A stretch of 64,000 bases of DNA. It comes from Hymenobacter setariae (lineage in GTDB: Bacteria > Bacteroidota > Bacteroidia > Cytophagales > Hymenobacteraceae). The position numbers and the translations under genes were made by a program. The stretch covers positions 310,001 to 374,000 of the forward strand of contig NZ_VMRJ01000002.1 in NCBI RefSeq assembly GCF_007713685.1. The letters are read 5' to 3'. Positions 60,076 to 64,000 of this stretch are shown here, in pieces (the first letter of the stretch is position 1; every line of letters starts with the position of its first letter). The notes beneath the pieces are model-generated. The model was not told the DNA's origin, did not search any database, and was given only the letters and a program-made list of their open reading frames with translations.

Positions 60076-63012
60076 TTAGGTGGGAAAGGTGACTGTGAAT
60101 GTAGAGCCTACATCGGGTTCGCTCTGCACAGTAATGCTGCCGCCGGCATTTTCAATCATGCGTTTGACCATGTAGAGACCTACGCCCGAGCCGGCTACGT
60201 GGTCGTGCAAGCGCCGAAACATTGCAAAAAGCTTGCGCTGCTGCTCGGGCGTGAGGCCAAGGCCATTGTCTTGCACTTCGAGCACCGCGGCCGGGCCCTG
60301 GTGGTGGCAGCGCAGCTGCACCACGGGCGTGCGGTCGGGGTGGCGGTACTTGAGGGCATTGCTGAGGAGGTTATACACGATACTGCGCAGGTGCTGCGGC
60401 GCAAACGAGACCGTGGCGCAACCATCGAGGTTTACAAGTAACTCAGCATGAGTTTCTTCGAGTAGTGGGGCTAGGTCGAGGCGCACGGCCTCGACCACGG
60501 CGGGCAGGTCTACCTCTTCGGCGGGCTGGGTATAGGCGTGCTGTAGCTTGGCTAGGTCGGTGAGCTGCGCAATGGTGAGCTGAAAGCGCTCGATGGCACC
60601 CTGCATCATGGTTAGCACGCGGGGCACGAGGCCCGCCTGCCGGGCCTCGGTGGGTAGCTGCTTGCGCAGCAGCAGCAGCAGCCCCTCAATGTTGGCAATG
60701 GGCGCCTTGAGGTCGTGCGACGCGGTATAAATAAAATTGTCTAGGTCGGTATTAGTGCGCGTAAGCTGCTCATTGGCCACTAGCAAGCTGTGGGCTAGGT
60801 CCTGGGCCTGCTGCGCGCTCGCTACCACCGCCTGCCGGGCGCTTACTTGTTCGGTTACGTCATAGGCAAAAACCGCAATCCCACGTGGCTGGCCTTCCTC
60901 TAGGTAAGCTTGGTAGGTGAAATTGAAGTACACCGTCTTGCGCGAGTGGCCATCGGGCTCGATGATGCTGAATGGCAACTCGGTGCCGTGGTACGGCTCG
61001 CCGGTGCTATACACGCGGTCGAGCAGGTTTGGGACGCCCTGGGCCACCAGTTCGGGCAGAGCCTCGGCGAGGGGCCGGTGGTGCAGGTGCCGCCCGGCAA
61101 AGAGCTGCTGAAACGAGTGGTTGACGTACTCAAACCGATGCTCGGGCCCCCACATCAGGGCCACCAGGGCCGAGGTTTGCTCGAATACCTGGTAGAAGGT
61201 TTCACGTTCCTGCGCCCGGCGCTGAATGGTGGCAAGTATTTCGGCTTGCAGCTTTTCGGCACGCCGGTGGGCTTCTATCTGCTCCGTGATGTTGAGCATG
61301 AACATGAGCACGCCGTCAATCTGACCGTGCTCATCGTAGCGCGCTTGCTGCACGTAGTGCAAGTAGAAGTCTTCGAGCGGTCCACCTTCGTGGCGCGCCA
61401 GGGGCACGCGCACGCCTATCTCCTCGTGGGGCTCCCCGGTTTGGTACACCTGCTGCAAGGTTTGCCAAATGAGGCTGTTTGCCAGCTCGGGCAGCGCCTC
61501 GAGCAGGGGCCGGCCGAGCATGGTGCGGCCGGGTAGCAGCCGCTGGTAATCGGTGTTTACGAGCTCATACACCATCGTAGGCCCATCGAGCACGCAGATA
61601 GCGGCCGGCACCTGCTGAAAGAAATTGGCCAACCGGCGGCGCTGGCGCTCTGCCTCATCGCGGGCCGCGCGGGCCGCCCGCACGCCTTCCAGCACGCGGG
61701 TTTCTAGGTTGCGGTTGAGCTGCCACAACTCCATCTGTGCCTGCTCTAGCTCGGTATTGTTAGCGTGCAGCTCTTCGTTGGCCGTTAGCAGTTCCTCATT
61801 CAAGGTGCTAAGCTCCGCATTCAGCTCTTGCACCTGGTGGCGGTCGCGGAGCTGCGCGCTAATATCGAGGGCTACCACGGCAATGCCTGTGACCTGGCCT
61901 TCGGACTCTTGCAGCGGGTAATACCCAAAGCTCCAATAGCCTTTGTCGGCGGGTGTAGCCTTTGCCGGACCTAGGCGCTCGTGCGTGGTGCGCGCTTTGC
62001 CGGTAGCCAGCACGTCGGTAAGAATGGCTTTGGTAAGCGGCTCGTTGGTTTCGGGCAAGGCCTCAAACAAAGGCAGCTCCAGCACTTGCTCGGCCGAGCG
62101 GTCCCAGAGGGCACACATGGCGGGGTTAACCAGCTCGATGAGATGCTCTGGCCCCCGCAGCACGGCCATTGCCACTGGGGCCTGCTCAAACAGGCGCTGC
62201 CACTCGGCTCGCTGCTGCTCGCGCTGCTGGCGGGCCAGCACCTGCCGCGTCACATCGTGGGCCGAGATGGAGATGTAGCTTGGTTGCCCGCTGGCTTGGT
62301 AGGCTTGGTATCGAAAGTTGAAATAGCCCCACTGGGTAGGCCGCCCATCTACGGGCGGCAGATTTAGGCGCACGTCAGGGCCGAAAAAAGAGCCTCCCGT
62401 TTGCCCTAGGTGCCGAAGCAGTAGCTCTAAGTTGGGTTGCGGCACCTCGGGCAGTGCCTCGGCCACCGTGCTGCCAACGAGCTGGCGCCCCGGAAATAGC
62501 TTTTCAAACGCCAGGTTCGCATAGCTGAGGCGGTATTCGGGGCTTTGCACTACGCACACAGCCGTCACGGTTTGCCCTAGTATCTGCTGGGCTAGGGTGG
62601 GGGGCAGCACCAGCGCGGGGTCAGCAGCTGGCGCTGGCACTGCGGTGAGGCTAGCCACCAGCAGCTCGCCATCGCGCTGGGCGGCCACATACAGCCGCTC
62701 GCCCAATGGCGTCGGCTGGTAGTCGTAGTACTCGGCCTGCTCAGAGGCGAAAGCCGCGCTGTAGAAGGCCACGAGCGCAGCGTCTTGCGGGGCTAGTGTC
62801 AACAGCGTGCCCACCGGAAACTCGGGCAGCCCAAGCAGGCGCTGCGCGGCCGGATTGAGGCGCACGTAAGCCAAGTCGATTACCTCGGCCGGGCGCTCGG
62901 CGGCGTATAGGGGCCGCAGGTGCACAATGCCAGTCTGCGAGGCATCCAATAGCGTTTGTAAGAGCGCATTGGGAACAAGTTGTTCGGTCAATGGCTGGGT
63001 GGGAGCACGCAT
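60076..63012 (-). CDS. Multi-PAS hybrid-free sensor histidine kinase
   Basis: A 978-residue soluble kinase without membrane helices. Four to five PAS domains occupy residues 20-730. Their repeated openings read like FEKLFPGRQLVG, YRLLPGRTMLGRPLLEALPEL and FQQLFAGRHLHHRPLAEALPEL, and a coiled coil (about 395-450) lies between some of them. The HisKA motif IYTASHDLKAPI carries His766. The ATPase domain has LLSNALKY (N box), VQDNGLGL (G1) and GSGVGLYMVKRM (G2). The PAS domains probably sense a soluble or intracellular cue. The ATG at 63012 is preferred to one at 63039. It is followed by the receiver-only regulator. Confidence 0.92.
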   Translation of the reverse strand: MRAPTQPLTEQLVPNALLQTLLDASQTGIVHLRPLYAAERPAEVIDLAYVRLNPAAQRLLGLPEFPVGTLLTLAPQDAALVAFYSAAFASEQAEYYDYQPTPLGERLYVAAQRDGELLVASLTAVPAPAADPALVLPPTLAQQILGQTVTAVCVVQSPEYRLSYANLAFEKLFPGRQLVGSTVAEALPEVPQPNLELLLRHLGQTGGSFFGPDVRLNLPPVDGRPTQWGYFNFRYQAYQASGQPSYISISAHDVTRQVLARQQREQQRAEWQRLFEQAPVAMAVLRGPEHLIELVNPAMCALWDRSAEQVLELPLFEALPETNEPLTKAILTDVLATGKARTTHERLGPAKATPADKGYWSFGYYPLQESEGQVTGIAVVALDISAQLRDRHQVQELNAELSTLNEELLTANEELHANNTELEQAQMELWQLNRNLETRVLEGVRAARAARDEAERQRRRLANFFQQVPAAICVLDGPTMVYELVNTDYQRLLPGRTMLGRPLLEALPELANSLIWQTLQQVYQTGEPHEEIGVRVPLARHEGGPLEDFYLHYVQQARYDEHGQIDGVLMFMLNITEQIEAHRRAEKLQAEILATIQRRAQERETFYQVFEQTSALVALMWGPEHRFEYVNHSFQQLFAGRHLHHRPLAEALPELVAQGVPNLLDRVYSTGEPYHGTELPFSIIEPDGHSRKTVYFNFTYQAYLEEGQPRGIAVFAYDVTEQVSARQAVVASAQQAQDLAHSLLVANEQLTRTNTDLDNFIYTASHDLKAPIANIEGLLLLLRKQLPTEARQAGLVPRVLTMMQGAIERFQLTIAQLTDLAKLQHAYTQPAEEVDLPAVVEAVRLDLAPLLEETHAELLVNLDGCATVSFAPQHLRSIVYNLLSNALKYRHPDRTPVVQLRCHHQGPAAVLEVQDNGLGLTPEQQRKLFAMFRRLHDHVAGSGVGLYMVKRMIENAGGSITVQSEPDVGSTFTVTFPT

Positions 63013-63166
63013 AGTGAAGACGCGGATACTCATCCACATACGTAGAGAACGCGGGGGCAGATGGAGCTGTTCACTATAGCTTTACTAATAGCTCCCCCGC
63101 CACCGCAAGCAATGTAATGCTCAATACGTTACCGTTCCCCCACGCCTAGCAGCCGGGCACCTAAGG

Positions 63167-64000
63167 CTACTTCACCGTTACTTCGAGCGGCGAGGCCAGG
63201 CGCTGGGCAAAGGCGGCTAAGTAGGCGTCCCAGTCGGCGGCCGTGGCAAACTGCCCGCTTTTCTGCCACCCAAAGCCAGCATAAAACACGACAGTGCCCT
63301 GTGTGGGCTTCGTTACCATATACAGCTGGCTCTGGTCTTTCTCGGCGCTGCGGTGGTCTTGGTAGTCAAGCAGGTACCTAGGGGCCACCACTACACCAGT
63401 TCCTAAGCACGAGTCGTCGATTTTTTCCCAGTAGCGGCACCAGCCAGCTTGGCGGTCGGCCTTCACTTCGCCCTTGGCCTCGTGCAGCGTCAGGCCGATG
63501 GTGCAGTTCGGCAAGGGCTTGTCGGCAGTCAGCTTCTCCTCGTAGCGCGTCAGGTTCGAGCCTAGGTCGAGGCTGATAATTTTCTTCTCCGTCACCGACC
63601 GGCCGTTGGCATCCCAGGGCGCGTAGGTCAGCTCAAATACCGTGCGGATGGGCCCCGTAGCCAGCACCTTATACGAAGTAAAATTCTTGGAAATGTAGAG
63701 CTTGCCACCGTCGAGTACGCCGGTGCCGCCCACGCCGCGGCTAGTGCCCACGTGGTAGGGGTCGTAGCCCTCGCCGATGTCGGTGTGGTAGGCAAAGGGC
63801 TTTTCGTGCACGTGCCGCCCATACCATTTATCAATGATGGGGTAGGGCACTCGCTTCAGCCAGCAGTCCATACCGCTGCTGAGCGTGCCGTTGGGGTCTT
63901 TTTTGTCAAAAAGCTGCTCGGCATTAGGGCCGTAGGTGCGGAACGCCACCCGCTCATTTTCCCAAGCAAAGTCGTCGGTGCGCTCGGGCACGAAGCGCGC
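63167..64000 (-). CDS. DUF4861 protein, 5' end cut by window edge
   Basis: C-terminal 277 residues of a longer protein. The frame stays open to base 64000 and reads ARFVPERTDDFAWENERVAF at the edge, so the GTG at 63991 is not the start. It shows the DUF4861 pattern: DFAWENERVAFRTYGP, DCWLKRVPYPIIDKWYG, GEGYDPYHVGTSRGVGGTGV, and an end DWDAYLAAFAQRLASPLEV. Such proteins are usually secreted, often with carbohydrate-degradation genes. The enzyme role is not known to me. The part beyond the window should hold a signal peptide. Confidence 0.85.
   Translation of the reverse strand, partial: ARFVPERTDDFAWENERVAFRTYGPNAEQLFDKKDPNGTLSSGMDCWLKRVPYPIIDKWYGRHVHEKPFAYHTDIGEGYDPYHVGTSRGVGGTGVLDGGKLYISKNFTSYKVLATGPIRTVFELTYAPWDANGRSVTEKKIISLDLGSNLTRYEEKLTADKPLPNCTIGLTLHEAKGEVKADRQAGWCRYWEKIDDSCLGTGVVVAPRYLLDYQDHRSAEKDQSQLYMVTKPTQGTVVFYAGFGWQKSGQFATAADWDAYLAAFAQRLASPLEVTVK

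Overview
The window looks like a chromosomal segment of an aerobic, gliding-type Bacteroidota bacterium, most likely a Cytophagales member close to Hymenobacter (inference). The evidence is a complete gldKLMN type IX secretion/gliding core with a PorP/SprF-type protein and a PorW/SprE-like lipoprotein, a SusC/SusD pair, DUF4271 next to hemD, a NusB with a very long insert, an ATP synthase operon without atpD/atpC, weak Shine-Dalgarno sequences, and several TAnnTTTG promoter elements. I see no phage, intact insertion sequence, CRISPR array or rRNA operon. Most of the window is core chromosome.

Layout. 0.1-9.7 kb: lpdA, an STM3941-type membrane protein, a SUFU-domain protein, a secreted amidohydrolase, a fatty-acid desaturase, a cold-shock protein, an RluE-like pseudouridine synthase with yraN, and lipB. 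9.9-19.5 kb: an unknown protein, a WecA/TagO-type glycosyl-1-phosphate transferase, DUF4271, hemD, the PorP-like protein and gldK-gldL-gldM-gldN. 19.6-27.4 kb (minus): uvrC, a class A penicillin-binding protein and the PorW/SprE-like TPR lipoprotein. 27.5 kb: atpZ, cut off from the rest of the ATP synthase genes by about 10 kb that carries a pirin / ring-cleaving dioxygenase / esterase cluster, a serine hydrolase and a SusC-SusD-lipoprotein set. 38-44 kb: an AtpI-like protein and atpBEFHAG. 44.4-53.1 kb: truA, two ABC-exporter halves on opposite strands, a GyrI-like protein, a zinc alcohol dehydrogenase, two tandem tRNA-Pro genes, and a tiny secreted protein made of little more than a type IX sorting domain. 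53.4-58.3 kb: nusB, a YtxH protein, an NAD-type isocitrate dehydrogenase, a DUF1573 lipoprotein, yajC, a YbbR-like protein and coaE. 58.3-64 kb (minus): an acetyltransferase-like protein, a multi-PAS histidine kinase with a single-domain response regulator, and a DUF4861 protein cut by the window edge.

Two sequence-level signals cut across the genes. First, the palindrome CCTAGG, often as (A)CCTAGG(T), occurs about 95 times by eye, roughly once per 670 bases, in genes and spacers alike. This recalls the cyanobacterial HIP1 element and is the opposite of the CTAG avoidance usual in bacteria. Second, most convergent gene ends share very long, perfect, symmetric stems, and two of these are perfect palindromes of 62 and 60 bp.

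Other points of interest are a heterodimeric-type ABC exporter whose halves are not adjacent, an intergenic element bounded by 17-bp inverted repeats between the penicillin-binding protein gene and uvrC, hairpins between ATP synthase genes, and a probable quinone/electrophile detoxification operon with alternating palindromic half-sites upstream. All counts and family assignments were made by reading, without searches.
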